This document shows, piece by piece, positions 1 to 7,053 of a DNA stretch of 15,450 nucleotides. The position numbers and the translations under genes are program-made. Origin of the DNA: RGVD01 sp040403075. Lineage in GTDB: Bacteria > Bacteroidota > Bacteroidia > UKL13-3. Under the pieces are notes generated by a model that ran no database searches, was not told where the DNA came from, and saw only the letters and a program-made list of their open reading frames with translations. The DNA is taken from positions 1 through 15,450 of the forward strand of contig JBBALJ010000072.1 in assembly GCA_040403075.1 (NCBI GenBank), in the 5' to 3' direction. Each line of letters begins with the position of its first letter. The stretch's first letter is position 1.

Positions 1-24
1 TAGCTGCTTAAACCGAACTCAGGT

Positions 25-144
25 TTATATTAATTGTTCAATGCGTTGCCCGTTCACGGTAACTCTTAAATAAATGGGAACTAACCCATCACTGGTTGAT
101 TTGGCTCTCTTTGCGTAAAAGAGAATGGAGATTTTTGTTTGCAT
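25..144 (-). pseudogene. N-terminal remnant of a Bacteroidota tyrosine recombinase (integrase)
   Basis: Reading the minus strand from an ATG at 144 gives 39 codons and a TAA at 25-27. The peptide starts MQTKISILFYAKRAK and continues with PIYLRVTVNGQRIE. This is the characteristic opening of Bacteroidota site-specific tyrosine recombinases, the arm-type DNA-binding region (lysine-rich first strand, then 'GLVPIYxRVTVNG'). Intact members are around 400 residues, so the core-binding and catalytic R-H-R-Y domains are missing here. The frame closes just after the second strand, and the 24 bases left at the window edge do not clearly resume the protein in any frame, so this is truncated or frameshifted. 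It points away from the tRNA-Ser gene, starting about 245 bp beyond the tRNA 3' end, as expected for an element integrated at a tRNA. A short functional protein is unlikely. Family recognition is fairly secure; the mode of decay is not. Confidence 0.7.
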
Positions 145-166
145 CTGTGGTGACCTTTTGCGTTTG

Positions 167-197
167 TAAAATTAGAAATTGGAGACACTTGAAACAA
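167..197 (-). promoter_or_regulatory. possible promoter of the integrase remnant
   Basis: On the minus strand a TTG (195-197) is followed after 20 bases by TAATTTTA (167-174). This matches the Bacteroidota -33/-7 pattern TTG-N(17-23)-TAnnTTTG at all but the last base. The ATG at 144 lies about 22 bases downstream. It is a pattern match only, in an AT-rich region where chance matches are common. Confidence 0.3.
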
Positions 198-240
198 GAT
201 GTTCATTTTCTGAACCCCTTGCTGTACATGTGTTACGGAA

Positions 241-284
241 GAATTCGGTTACCCTGATTTTTTAAAATTAGGGTACCCGAATTT
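241..284. repeat. long imperfect inverted repeat (hairpin)
   Basis: The arms 241-260 and 265-284 pair along almost their full length, with one T/C mismatch, two G-T pairs and a loop of about four T/A bases. The core is GGGTACCC-like on the right arm. The sequence lies between the integrase remnant and tRNA-Ser, with no gene over it. It could be a bidirectional terminator, a recombinase-binding site or a mobile-element end. The loop is T/A-rich, but there is no long T tract after either arm, so it is not a textbook terminator. Confidence 0.6.
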
Positions 285-327
285 GCCCCCTCAGATATGC
301 GAAAAAATGAATGGATTAAAAAGGTGT

Positions 328-367
328 AAAAACAAAGAAGCCTGTAAATCTTACGATTTACAGGCTT
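328..367 (-). terminator. Rho-independent terminator downstream of tRNA-Ser
   Basis: The arms 338-350 and 355-367 form a perfect 13-bp stem with a 4-base loop. Read on the minus strand, the stem is followed by a T-rich run (five T at 328-332 after CTTTG). It begins 23 bases beyond the tRNA 3' end and so would end the tRNA transcript. Confidence 0.75.
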
Positions 368-389
368 TTGATTTGTTTTGTATTGCTAC

Positions 390-477
390 TGGCGGAGAGT
401 TAGGGATTCGAACCCCAGGTCCTGTTACAGACAACAGTTTTCAAGACTGCCGCAATCGACCACTCTGCCAACTCTCC
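390..477 (-). tRNA. tRNA-Ser (anticodon UGA)
   Basis: The minus strand folds as a class II tRNA. The 7-bp acceptor stem GGAGAGT/ACTCTCC pairs 471-477 with 394-400. A D arm follows, then an anticodon stem GCAGT/ACTGT with loop CTTGAAA, a long variable arm, and a T arm with the TTCGAAT loop. The anticodon TGA lies at 441-443 (TCA on the plus strand) and reads UCN serine codons. The discriminator base is G (393) and the CCA end is encoded (390-392). The long variable arm fits serine identity. It is a single gene with its own terminator, and its 3' end faces the integrase remnant. Confidence 0.95.
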
Positions 478-530
478 ATCTGCGAAAGTAAGGCTATGCT
501 TTATTTTGACCAAATTTTTATGCTTATAAA

Positions 531-560
531 TAAAAAAATCCTGCATAAAGGCAGGATTTT
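531..560 (-). terminator. Rho-independent terminator of the protease genes
   Basis: The arms 535-544 and 551-560 (AAAATCCTGC/GCAGGATTTT) form a perfect 10-bp stem with a 6-base loop. On the minus strand it is followed by a run of seven T (532-538, partly within the stem). It sits 25 bases after the stop codon of the downstream M43 protease and closes the minus-strand unit. Confidence 0.8.
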
Positions 561-585
561 TACTGATTATCAAACCAAAATGATT

Positions 586-2790
586 TTAATTGAGAACAAT
601 CTTTTGAAGCAATTGGCTATCCACTACCCTCATTTTGATAAAGTAAATGCCATTACTCAAACCTAAATCTGCTCTATTTATAATCACTTCATGTCTACCC
701 TGAATCTGTGATCCTGAAAAAATATTTGAAATTTGTTTCCCTGTAATATCATACAAAGTCAAATCTACTTCTTCATTCTGATTCAAATTGTATTTAATGA
801 TTGAAGTTTCACTGAATGGATTTGGAAACACTTGGAAACCTATCTGCTCACTCAATAAATGATTGTTTATTGAAGTAGCTAATCCAACCTGTACTTCATC
901 CAAATAAAAATTATTGCCTCCCTCATATGCCAACTCTATTCTAAATTTAACATTTGTAAGATCCGAAGCGTTTAGCATTAAAGACCCATCCAATTTTACT
1001 TCTTTCCATTTGCTAGAATCGGCTGGAACAAAATAGCTGGTGTTGGGAATTGGTGAAGTGTTTATCATGCCATTTTTAGCAGTATAAAGAGACAATCCAG
1101 TAATTATTTTTTTATTCGTCCACGACTTACCACAATCTATAGAATATGCTACTCTTAACACATCAGGCGAATTTGTTATGGACAGAGGTTCATAAGAACC
1201 TTGAGCAAAAGCATACTTAAATTTAAAATAAGGAGCAGATGCACCCGACAAATTAAATGAAGGTGAAATAAAATAAAAGCTCTTTTGAATATTTTCAGGA
1301 TTAACGGTTAATAGCATGCTGTGACTGCCCGAGTATGGAACATTTACTCTTTGCCATTGATATGGGGTATATGGGTCTTCATTCTCAAAATACCAATTGT
1401 TAGCTTCCCAATCATTCAAATAATCCCAATCAGCTTGATAGGCATTCTTGGGTATAACTGGAATTTTAGGCTCAACATGAATGTATTTTCGATATACGGT
1501 ATCGCGAGATCCTGCAGGACCACTCACTTTGAGTTTCACATCAAAATCACCTGCTATATTGTAAAAGATTGAAGGAGTGGCTTTAACCAAACTAACACTA
1601 TCAGAAGCCATGTAAGTACTAGGATTTCCTCCATCAAAAGTCCATTCTGCTTTGGTTACAAGTCCATTGTATGAACATTGACGAAAAGTATAAGAATTGC
1701 CTTCACAAGTGATGTTAGCATTCGAAAATTGGTTAAGTGTTATGCCAAATGAGGGAATAGGAGCACAAGGTGTGCCTTCATCCAAAACTCCAGTTCTGAT
1801 GAGATTTTCTTCACTCCAAAAGGTAGAACGATAATTTTCTAAGGTATACAACATACGAGCCTTCTGCCCCCATGAAAACATTACACCTGCGCAAGGACCT
1901 TCAAAATAATCCATTATATTTTCCTGTAAATCAGGAAGGTCCGGATTGTCATTTGTACAAGAGTTAAAAAGAATATTACCGCATTGATTTCCAAATTCAC
2001 CTCCGAATGCATCATGTGGATTATAAAAATGAGGCGGTGTATCCAAAATCCCATCACCCAACAAGTCACAACTATCACCTTCAAAAGGATGGCACAAGCC
2101 TAACCAATGACCAGCTTCATGGGCAGCTGTGTTATCTGTAACAAATTGACTTGCAACAACTAACATTCCATCCGTTGAATCAGGCTTGTTACCAAAAGGC
2201 ATTTGGGTATAACCACCAACCACTTTGTTATTACTTATTACACTTGCAGCCAACCAAATATTCAAGTATTTTTTGCAATCCCAATGTTGCAAATCTTTAA
2301 CATTGTCATTTGCATAATTAGTAAATTTGGTTTGGGTACGGGTTATTCCATTAGTGCAGTTGCCTTCAGGGTCTTTTTTAGCTAATCTAAATTCTATTTC
2401 GCTACAATCAGCAACCAAATCATTAAAGATACTTCTTACATTTTTGGCATAAGTACCTTTAAAATAATTATTTAATATCAAAATGACTGATTTAATAACC
2501 GTATCAGAAACATTTTCTGAACCATAATTATGCATCACATGCACCACCAAAGGAATGATGTATTTAGGATGAGATGTTTTTAGAAGTTTTTTAGCAGCTA
2601 TTTCTTCTTTGTGGGTTTCAAGGTATTTATACCAGCCTTGGTCAAATTGAGCTCTTAATAAGCGAGATTGCTCGGGGTTGGAGGAGAGCTCATGGCTGTT
2701 GTAGTAGTCTGTGCCACATTTATTTGTTTGTGCTATGGCGAACGGCCATAACACAAACAATAAACTGAAAGTTATAATTATTTTTTTCAT
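586..2790 (-). CDS. secreted M43 family zinc metalloprotease with PKD-like domain and T9SS sorting tail (downstream paralogue)
   Basis: The protein has 734 residues. A Sec signal peptide covers residues 1-20, with cleavage likely before Q21. The catalytic domain (about 60-330) carries the metzincin zinc motif HEAGHWLGLCH at 224-234, where H224, H228 and H234 bind zinc and E225 is the base. The Met-turn ENIMDY has M293. This matches family M43 (pappalysin/cytophagalysin), extracellular endopeptidases. A PKD-like beta-sandwich with 'AEWTFDGGNP' and 'GDFDVKLKV' follows (345-440). Next is a domain rich in aromatic residues (450-640) that ends 'YEGGNNFYLDEVQVG' and resembles a MAM or carbohydrate-binding jelly roll. 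The type A T9SS tail (about 653-734) has FPNPF and GIYFIK. Export through the outer membrane with tail removal is inferred. The next paralogue lies 66 bp upstream on the same strand, and a terminator follows. Substrate is unknown. Confidence 0.9.
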   Translation of the reverse strand: MKKIIITFSLLFVLWPFAIAQTNKCGTDYYNSHELSSNPEQSRLLRAQFDQGWYKYLETHKEEIAAKKLLKTSHPKYIIPLVVHVMHNYGSENVSDTVIKSVILILNNYFKGTYAKNVRSIFNDLVADCSEIEFRLAKKDPEGNCTNGITRTQTKFTNYANDNVKDLQHWDCKKYLNIWLAASVISNNKVVGGYTQMPFGNKPDSTDGMLVVASQFVTDNTAAHEAGHWLGLCHPFEGDSCDLLGDGILDTPPHFYNPHDAFGGEFGNQCGNILFNSCTNDNPDLPDLQENIMDYFEGPCAGVMFSWGQKARMLYTLENYRSTFWSEENLIRTGVLDEGTPCAPIPSFGITLNQFSNANITCEGNSYTFRQCSYNGLVTKAEWTFDGGNPSTYMASDSVSLVKATPSIFYNIAGDFDVKLKVSGPAGSRDTVYRKYIHVEPKIPVIPKNAYQADWDYLNDWEANNWYFENEDPYTPYQWQRVNVPYSGSHSMLLTVNPENIQKSFYFISPSFNLSGASAPYFKFKYAFAQGSYEPLSITNSPDVLRVAYSIDCGKSWTNKKIITGLSLYTAKNGMINTSPIPNTSYFVPADSSKWKEVKLDGSLMLNASDLTNVKFRIELAYEGGNNFYLDEVQVGLATSINNHLLSEQIGFQVFPNPFSETSIIKYNLNQNEEVDLTLYDITGKQISNIFSGSQIQGRHEVIINRADLGLSNGIYFIKMRVVDSQLLQKIVLN

Positions 2791-2856
2791 AATTAAACAA
2801 ATTCAGACTTTAACAATGTTAACCGATTTAATCCTCAATCGGGAAGAAGTCAGATT

Positions 2857-5064
2857 TTAGTTTAATACTACTTTTTGAGTTAATGTATTTTCTCCTACCA
2901 TCATTTTGATGAAGTAAATACCACTGTTTAGGTTCAAGTCAGATTTATTAATCTGTAACTCATGCTTACCTTCTGATTGCATACCATTGCTTAGTGTAGC
3001 AATTTGTTTGCCTGCAATGTCAAAAATAGCCACTTCAACATTTTCTTTAGTATTTAAGCTATAAGATAATGTAGCAGATGAGTTAAATGGATTTGGATAT
3101 AAGTTGAAACCTAATTGTTCTTTTAATAAGTCATTGTTGATGCTAGAAGCTAAACCAACTTGAACTTCATCTATGTAGAAGTTATTTCCACCTTCGTAAG
3201 CCAATTCAATTCTAAATTTCACATTATTTAATGCAGCACCAGCAGGCATTAAGGCTCCATCTAATTTTACTTCTTTCCATTTGCTTTGATCAGCTGGTAC
3301 AAAATAGCTTGTATAAGGAATTGGTGAAGCAGCTGAAGTACCATTAGTAGCTGTATAAAGTGTGGTCCCTGAAACTACCTTTTTAGATGTCCACGACTTT
3401 CCGCAATCTATAGAATAAGAAACTCTTAAAACATCAGGAGATGCAGTAATTGACAATGGTGAGTATGTTCCTTGTGCAAAAGCATACTTAAACTTGAAGT
3501 AAGGAGCGGCAGCACCTGACAAGTTGAAAGAAGGCGAAATAAAATAGAAGCTTGTTTGAATAGCACTTGGGTTAACTGGCAACATCATGCTGTAATTTCC
3601 GGAGTATGGAACAGGCGTTCTAACCCAAGTTAATCTAGTTGATGCATTTTGGTTTTCAAAATACCACCCATTCGATTGATAATTGTTTAAGTAATCCCAA
3701 TCTGCAGTATATGCATTTCTAGGCAAAGTAGCTATTGCTGGCAATATGGTAATATAGTTTTTATAGACTGTATCTCTTGTGCCTGCAGGTCCAGTTACTT
3801 TTAATTTTACGTCATAGGTTCCAGGAGTGGCATAGGTAATAGCAGGTGTGGCAGTACTAAGGGCAGAGCTAGTTGAAGCTGTGTAAGTATTGGGTGTACC
3901 ACCATCAAAAGTCCATTCAGCTGAAGATACAGTACCATTATATGAGGTTTGACGGAAAGTGAAAGAGTTATTAGCACAAGCTGTAGTTGATGTAGAAACA
4001 TTGTTTAAGGTTATACCAAATGATGGGATTGGTGCACATGGTGTTGTAGTTTCCAAAACACCTGTTCTAGCTAAATTATCAGCTGCCCACAATTGTCTTC
4101 TATAGTATTCTAATGAATAAAACATTCTTGCTCTTTGCTCCAATGTAAACATTGTACTAGAACAAGGACCACCAAAATAATCCATAATGTTTTCTTGCAT
4201 ATCAGGTAAATCTGGATTATCAGTAGAACATGTATTGTAAAGAGATGAGCCACATTTATTGCCTCTACCTGTGTTCACTTGATTTGTGCTATAGGTAAAA
4301 TAAGTTGGAGGGGTATCAAAAATATTGTCACCATTGATATCACAACTATCCCCTTCAAATGGATGAGATAAACCAAACCAATGACCTGCTTCATGCGCAC
4401 CGGTCCCATCACTTATAAATTGATCTGCAACTAGCAAAATACCATCCGTATTAGCAGGACTGAAACCAACAGGAAATTGAGCAAATCCACCCACAGCCTT
4501 ACCACCAGATAGTACCGAAGAAGCCACCCAAATATTTAAATATCTTTTGGTATCCCAGCAAATTAACTTTTTTATTTCATTGTTTGCATTAGATGTTTGT
4601 TCTGTTTGCGTACGCGTAATACCTGTTGAGCAATTTCCCTGAGGGTCTTTCTTTGCTAATCTGAATTCTATATCACTGCAATCCGCTATCAAATGTTGGA
4701 AAATTGGGCGAACATTTTTTGCTTTATTGCCTTTATAAAACTCGTTCATAAGATTAATAGTAGCCTGCACTTGCGCATCAGAAATATTTTCTGAGCCATA
4801 GTTGTGCATAATGTGAATTACCACCGGGATAATATATTTAGGCTGCGCGCTTTTTTTAAGAATGGTTGACTTTATCTCATCCTTATGAATTTCGCGATAT
4901 TGGGCCCAACCTTGTTCAAATTGGTTTCTTTGTTTGATGTATTCATCAGGATTAAGGTCTCTCAACGACTGATTATACTGTGTGGTTCCGCATTTCAGGG
5001 TTTGTGCACTGGCACCAAGGCAGAACACAATCAAAGCACTTAGAGTAATAATTATATTTTTCAT
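2857..5064 (-). CDS. secreted M43 family zinc metalloprotease with PKD-like domain and T9SS sorting tail (upstream paralogue)
   Basis: The protein has 735 residues and the same domain order as the neighbouring protease, aligning almost without gaps. A signal peptide covers 1-20 (cleavage before Q21). The catalytic domain has the zinc motif HEAGHWFGLSH at 224-234 (H224, E225, H228, H234) and Met-turn ENIMDY with M294. The PKD-like domain (about 346-440) is unusually rich in Thr, Ser and Ala compared with its twin. A beta-sandwich follows, then a T9SS tail from about 655 with YPNPF and SGIYFIK. All residues expected for activity are present, so both copies look functional. It is the first of the pair in transcription and has the better promoter (5085-5114). 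With no strong terminator in the 66-bp gap, co-transcription of both genes is plausible. Likely role: extracellular protein digestion; substrate unknown. Confidence 0.9.
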   Translation of the reverse strand: MKNIIITLSALIVFCLGASAQTLKCGTTQYNQSLRDLNPDEYIKQRNQFEQGWAQYREIHKDEIKSTILKKSAQPKYIIPVVIHIMHNYGSENISDAQVQATINLMNEFYKGNKAKNVRPIFQHLIADCSDIEFRLAKKDPQGNCSTGITRTQTEQTSNANNEIKKLICWDTKRYLNIWVASSVLSGGKAVGGFAQFPVGFSPANTDGILLVADQFISDGTGAHEAGHWFGLSHPFEGDSCDINGDNIFDTPPTYFTYSTNQVNTGRGNKCGSSLYNTCSTDNPDLPDMQENIMDYFGGPCSSTMFTLEQRARMFYSLEYYRRQLWAADNLARTGVLETTTPCAPIPSFGITLNNVSTSTTACANNSFTFRQTSYNGTVSSAEWTFDGGTPNTYTASTSSALSTATPAITYATPGTYDVKLKVTGPAGTRDTVYKNYITILPAIATLPRNAYTADWDYLNNYQSNGWYFENQNASTRLTWVRTPVPYSGNYSMMLPVNPSAIQTSFYFISPSFNLSGAAAPYFKFKYAFAQGTYSPLSITASPDVLRVSYSIDCGKSWTSKKVVSGTTLYTATNGTSAASPIPYTSYFVPADQSKWKEVKLDGALMPAGAALNNVKFRIELAYEGGNNFYIDEVQVGLASSINNDLLKEQLGFNLYPNPFNSSATLSYSLNTKENVEVAIFDIAGKQIATLSNGMQSEGKHELQINKSDLNLNSGIYFIKMMVGENTLTQKVVLN

Positions 5065-5084
5065 ATTTAATTAATTTCAGGTTA

Positions 5085-5114
5085 GCAAAATAGCAATATT
5101 TATGTGTATGTCAA
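5085..5114 (-). promoter_or_regulatory. putative promoter of the M43 protease pair
   Basis: On the minus strand TTGACA (5109-5114) is followed by TATTTTGC (5085-5092), close to the Bacteroidota TTG-N(17-23)-TAnnTTTG pattern but one T short. The ATG at 5064 lies about 20 bases downstream, giving a short leader. Pattern match only. Confidence 0.4.
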
Positions 5115-5144
5115 TATCAAATTCAAATGGGTTGCATCATATTT

Positions 5145-5636
5145 TCATCTTTTTTTCTCCCACACTTCCAAATCAGATAATTTGCCTTCGTAAATATTTA
5201 ACCTAATGGCTGTGCAAATTTGATGAAAACCATGATTTCCAGCCGCTCCCGGATTAAGATGCATTAAATTATTTTTTTTATCACGCATTACTTTCAAAAT
5301 ATGAGAATGTCCACAAATCATGATATCTGGTGTTGACATTTTTAGGATTTTTTTAAAAAGAGGTGAATATTTTTCAGGATAACCGCCAATGTGAAGTATA
5401 CAAACATTAAGTGATTGGTAAGTAAACTGATTAACTTCAGGATAAATCAATCTAACATCCTGTCCATCAATATTTCCGTAAACAGAACGTATGGGCTTGA
5501 AATTTTCTAACTGCTTCACTGTATCAGCCGTTCCCCAATCACCTGCGTGCCAAATCTCCTCACAATCAGCAAAAAAAGTAAAGAGACTTGAATCAATGTA
5601 TCCGTGTGTGTCTGATAATATTCCAATTTTTGGCAT
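5145..5636 (-). CDS. YfcE/MJ0936-type metallophosphoesterase
   Basis: A small single-domain calcineurin-like phosphoesterase of 163 residues. The metal-binding motifs occur in order: D9-T-H11 (ILSDTHG), D33 (HAGDWG), N55 (YGNID), H82 (LHIGG) and H110-S-H112 (CGHSH). These bind two metal ions, usually Mn or Ni, and hydrolyse phosphodiesters; YfcE homologues act on model phosphodiesters, and the physiological substrate is generally unknown. The frame continues upstream to an ATG at 5681, but the family begins almost directly with 'MPKIGILSDTHG', so I take the start at 5636; the longer start would also run into the divergent rhomboid gene's upstream region. No signal peptide, so cytoplasmic. The proteases follow 80 bp downstream with their own likely promoter. 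Confidence 0.9.
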   Translation of the reverse strand: MPKIGILSDTHGYIDSSLFTFFADCEEIWHAGDWGTADTVKQLENFKPIRSVYGNIDGQDVRLIYPEVNQFTYQSLNVCILHIGGYPEKYSPLFKKILKMSTPDIMICGHSHILKVMRDKKNNLMHLNPGAAGNHGFHQICTAIRLNIYEGKLSDLEVWEKKR

Positions 5637-5688
5637 TTTGATAATGAAATATAAAGTTGCAACATTGCACAATATTTTCAATCTTCAA

Positions 5689-6300
5689 ATGAGTATTACT
5701 TTAATTATTATAATTTTCACATCGGCATTGAGTATTTTTTCATTTTACAATCCTGATGCCATGTATAAATTGATCCTAAATCCCTATCAAACCAAAAGCA
5801 GCAAGGATTGGTATCGGTTGGTGTCATCAGGTTTTATTCATGCCGATTGGATGCATCTTTTAGTGAATATGTTTGTGCTTTATAGTTTTGGAAATATAGT
5901 TGAGTATTATTACCAACAGATATTTGGCGAAATTGCTATAACTACCTTTTTAATGCTTTACATTTCATCTATTTTCGCAGCCAATTTACCCACTTACTAT
6001 AAATTCCAAAATCATTCAGGTTATAATTCATTAGGTGCATCAGGGGCTACATCAGCTGTTTTATTCGCATCCATTTTGTTCCAACCATTTGCCAAAATAT
6101 ATCTTTACTTTATTCCTATTCCAGGTATATTGGCTGGAGTATTGTACTTGTTTTACTCATATTATATGGACAAAAAGCAAGTAGACAATGTTAACCACGA
6201 TGCACATTTTTGGGGTGCGGTGTATGGTATTGCATTTACTATTGTTCTCAAACCAAAAGTAGTTTTGATATTTTTAGACCAATTGGGTATTCATTTTTAA
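5689..6300 (+). CDS. rhomboid family intramembrane serine protease
   Basis: The protein has 203 residues from the chosen start and about six membrane segments. The rhomboid signature is complete: H56 and N60 in 'HLLVN' of the second helix, the nucleophile S118 in 'LGASGATS', and the partner H173 in 'DAHFWGAVYG'. Rhomboids cleave transmembrane substrates inside the inner membrane. In-frame ATGs also occur at 5491 and 5644, but the 5491 start would cover the divergent phosphoesterase gene and yields a hydrophilic stretch with no family resemblance. 'MSITLIIIIFTS' at 5689 opens directly into the first membrane helix, as is usual for this family. The 52-bp gap to the phosphoesterase start must hold both divergent promoters. 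The stop codon overlaps the stop of the convergent gene by four bases. Substrate unknown. Confidence 0.9.
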   Translation: MSITLIIIIFTSALSIFSFYNPDAMYKLILNPYQTKSSKDWYRLVSSGFIHADWMHLLVNMFVLYSFGNIVEYYYQQIFGEIAITTFLMLYISSIFAANLPTYYKFQNHSGYNSLGASGATSAVLFASILFQPFAKIYLYFIPIPGILAGVLYLFYSYYMDKKQVDNVNHDAHFWGAVYGIAFTIVLKPKVVLIFLDQLGIHF

Positions 6301-6917
6301 AATAAAAATCCAATCCTAAAATCATAAGGACGTCCATAAAACGTATTTTTGGAATCATACAGCACATTGTAAAGTAGCATTATGTAGGTTCCGCTTCCAG
6401 AGCCATTTGAAGAATATCCTCCTCCTAGATATAAGTTATTATTCCAAAATGTCTTATCTACAAAATCAGCCTTGTATTTATCATAAACAGGTGTTTTAAA
6501 ACTGATTCCTTGGTATTCAGTGTAAGCGAAAATATTTTCAATTACATTATATCTTGCAAATACACCAGGACCAATAACATGGTTAGTTAGTTCACGCTTA
6601 AATGTATTTACTCCATTTGATACTTCATAGGTTTGGGACGAATAAATATACAGTGGATCAACCCCCACAGAAAAGTTGTCTGTTAACTTATAGCCAACAA
6701 TGGGCTGAATTAGAAATAAGGAATAACCAGTAGAAAAACCACCACCCAAATTACCACCAAAATATAACTTGTCGGCAAAGGATGACTTCTTAGCACCCTC
6801 GTATTGCTCAATTTTTGCTTGTTCGTCAGACTGCTGTTCGTCAAGCTGCTGTGCTTTTCTTTGGGCCATGCATGGCAAAGTAAAGGTAATTATCAGTAGT
6901 AGAAATAGCTTTTTCAT
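6297..6917 (-). CDS. predicted small outer-membrane beta-barrel protein (hypothetical)
   Basis: The protein has 206 residues from the ATG at 6917; the upstream in-frame ATG at 6944 would only add residues ahead of a clean signal peptide. The signal peptide is 'MKKLFLLLIITFTLPCMAQ', with cleavage likely after CMA. A hydrophilic Gln/Glu-rich linker follows (about 20-45). The rest consists of alternating strands rich in Gly, Tyr and Phe ('YFGGNLGGGFSTGYSLF', 'VGVDPLYIYSSQTY') and ends in Phe, typical of 8-strand outer-membrane barrels in Bacteroidota. Residue C16 is in the signal region but lacks a proper lipobox, so a lipoprotein is less likely. I do not recognise a specific family. It converges on the rhomboid gene and is divergent from serC. 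Confidence 0.75.
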   Translation of the reverse strand: MKKLFLLLIITFTLPCMAQRKAQQLDEQQSDEQAKIEQYEGAKKSSFADKLYFGGNLGGGFSTGYSLFLIQPIVGYKLTDNFSVGVDPLYIYSSQTYEVSNGVNTFKRELTNHVIGPGVFARYNVIENIFAYTEYQGISFKTPVYDKYKADFVDKTFWNNNLYLGGGYSSNGSGSGTYIMLLYNVLYDSKNTFYGRPYDFRIGFLF

Positions 6918-7000
6918 GAATTGAATTTTGTACAAATAACGCAAAAATAATCCTGTTAAGGTATGTGAATTAGATTATGGACAAATTTATTACACAAATT

Positions 7001-7031
7001 TTGGTTATTAGCATATACGACTATTACTTTG
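7001..7031 (+). promoter_or_regulatory. putative serC promoter
   Basis: TTG (7001-7003), a 20-base spacer, then TTACTTTG (7024-7031), one base off the Bacteroidota -7 consensus TAnnTTTG. The serC ATG lies 22 bases further on. Pattern match only, but well placed. Confidence 0.45.
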
Positions 7032-7053
7032 ATGCTCATTTAAATAACACACC

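Larger units (their letters stand above)
145..389. other. non-coding stretch between integrase remnant and tRNA-Ser
   Basis: No credible gene is present. The stretch holds the putative integrase promoter (167-197), a small inverted repeat GTTCA/TGAAC (201-205 and 211-215), the long inverted repeat (241-284) and the terminator-like hairpin behind the tRNA (328-367). I found no second copy of the tRNA 3' end, so any distal attachment site would be outside the window. Confidence 0.5.
586..5064 (-). repeat. tandem gene duplication (two M43 protease genes)
   Basis: The two proteins (734 and 735 residues) keep the same domain boundaries to within one or two residues, and long blocks are identical or nearly so, for example around the zinc motif, 'NPDLPD(L/M)QENIMDYF' and 'SPSFNLSGA'. 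The last 19 bases up to and including each ATG also match at 15 of 19 positions (CTGAA...TTAA...TATG). The N-terminal regions and the PKD-like domain have diverged most. This points to an old direct duplication, not a recent one. Confidence 0.85.

Noticed and set aside
1..240. Possible tmRNA or other structured RNA at the left edge
   Set aside because: No tRNA-like domain or tag-coding pattern could be made out. The region is explained better by the integrase remnant and its upstream sequence.
283..666. Open frame on the plus strand across the tRNA and terminators
   Set aside because: It covers the tRNA-Ser gene, two terminator hairpins and the 3' end of a well-supported protease on the other strand. 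The translated product has no recognisable features.
2791..2856. Terminator between the two protease genes
   Set aside because: A 6-bp stem (CCGATT/AATCGG on the minus strand) with an 8-base loop is present but has no T tract, so it is too weak to call.
5637..5681. Longer start for the metallophosphoesterase (ATG at 5681)
   Set aside because: The family starts with the first beta strand and the DxH motif; 'MPKIGILSDTHG' at 5636 fits. The extra 15 residues match nothing and occupy the only space for the divergent promoters.
5491..5688. N-terminal extension of the rhomboid gene
   Set aside because: It lies over the metal-site coding region of the phosphoesterase on the other strand, and the extra residues look unlike a rhomboid start. 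The ATG at 5689 begins the first membrane helix.
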